Positions 15,641 to 15,678 of a stretch of DNA of 15,678 nucleotides are shown one piece after another. The DNA is taken from positions 1 through 15,678 of the forward strand of contig JAATGO010000232.1 in NCBI GenBank assembly GCA_015654605.1. Reading direction: 5' to 3'. The position numbers and the translations under genes were made by a program. Origin of the DNA: Betaproteobacteria bacterium. GTDB lineage: Bacteria > Pseudomonadota > Gammaproteobacteria > Burkholderiales > Burkholderiaceae. Positions within the stretch are counted from its first letter, which is position 1, and every line of letters begins with the position of its first letter. The notes below the pieces were generated by a model. That model saw only the letters and a list, made by a program, of their open reading frames with translations, was not told the origin of the DNA and made no database searches.

Positions 15641-15678
15641 TGGGGTGGCTGATGGGGCTCGAACCCACGACAACAGGA
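15641..15678 (-). tRNA. tRNA-His, 3' part (cut by the window edge)
   Basis: Read on the minus strand the last 38 bases are the anticodon-stem 3' strand, the variable region TTGTC, a T-arm GTGGG-TTCGAGC-CCCAT, the acceptor 3' strand CAGCCAC, discriminator C and an encoded CCA. The C discriminator and the run TTGTCGTGGGTTCGA match bacterial tRNA-His (E. coli tRNA-His ends TTAGCCACCCCA and has the same variable and T-stem bases). The anticodon lies just outside the window, so identity rests on the 3' half; C73 is almost unique to tRNA-His, which makes it strong. The 3' flank is the repeat-rich gap described separately. Confidence 0.92.

Overview
The window looks like an ordinary chromosomal stretch of a betaproteobacterium, most likely of the order Burkholderiales. 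The protein families fit: a MuxC/MdtC-type RND pump with an OprM/NodT lipoprotein, a PabB-PabC fusion, a TamA/TamB pair, a CorA transporter and a subclass II ferredoxin--NADP+ reductase. Base composition is moderate (GC in the high 40s by eye). I cannot fix the genus from the sequence alone. I see no insertion sequence, phage gene or CRISPR array.

Layout. (1) 1-2014, plus: the 3' end of an RND pump gene, then its outer-membrane factor lipoprotein; together they belong to a tripartite drug-efflux operon entering from the left. (2) 2017-3942, minus: a fused aminodeoxychorismate synthase/lyase for p-aminobenzoate and folate, whose stop codon lies 2 bp from the stop of the efflux gene. (3) 4174-5586, plus: an MdtD-like 14-TM drug transporter, divergent from pabBC. 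(4) 5769-6755, plus: a CorA-family Mg2+/Co2+ channel, ending in a strong hairpin that contains its stop codon. (5) 6874-12689, minus: tamA then tamB, the outer-membrane translocation and assembly module with its long periplasmic bridge. (6) 13127-13903, plus: ferredoxin/flavodoxin--NADP+ reductase. (7) 13904-14695: an AT-rich, structured non-coding stretch with a probable promoter and operator. (8) 14696-15364, plus: an RcsB/NarL-type response regulator with no kinase beside it. (9) 15365-15640: a short repeat-rich gap. (10) 15641 to the right edge, minus: the 3' half of tRNA-His.

How they fit together. The left part is an efflux neighbourhood: RND pump, outer-membrane factor and MdtD-like MFS recall the E. 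coli mdtABCD order, but pabBC is inserted in the opposite direction. CorA and TamAB are cell-envelope housekeeping functions; Fpr supplies or balances electrons between NADPH and flavodoxin/ferredoxin.

No clearly new multi-gene system is visible. The most unusual material is non-coding: an exact 11-bp tandem repeat in front of fpr, a 49-codon unannotated ORF followed by a hairpin between tamA and fpr, the palindrome, promoter and paired stem-loops ahead of the orphan response regulator, and a cluster of repeats plus a mini-ORF with a consensus ribosome binding site beside tRNA-His.
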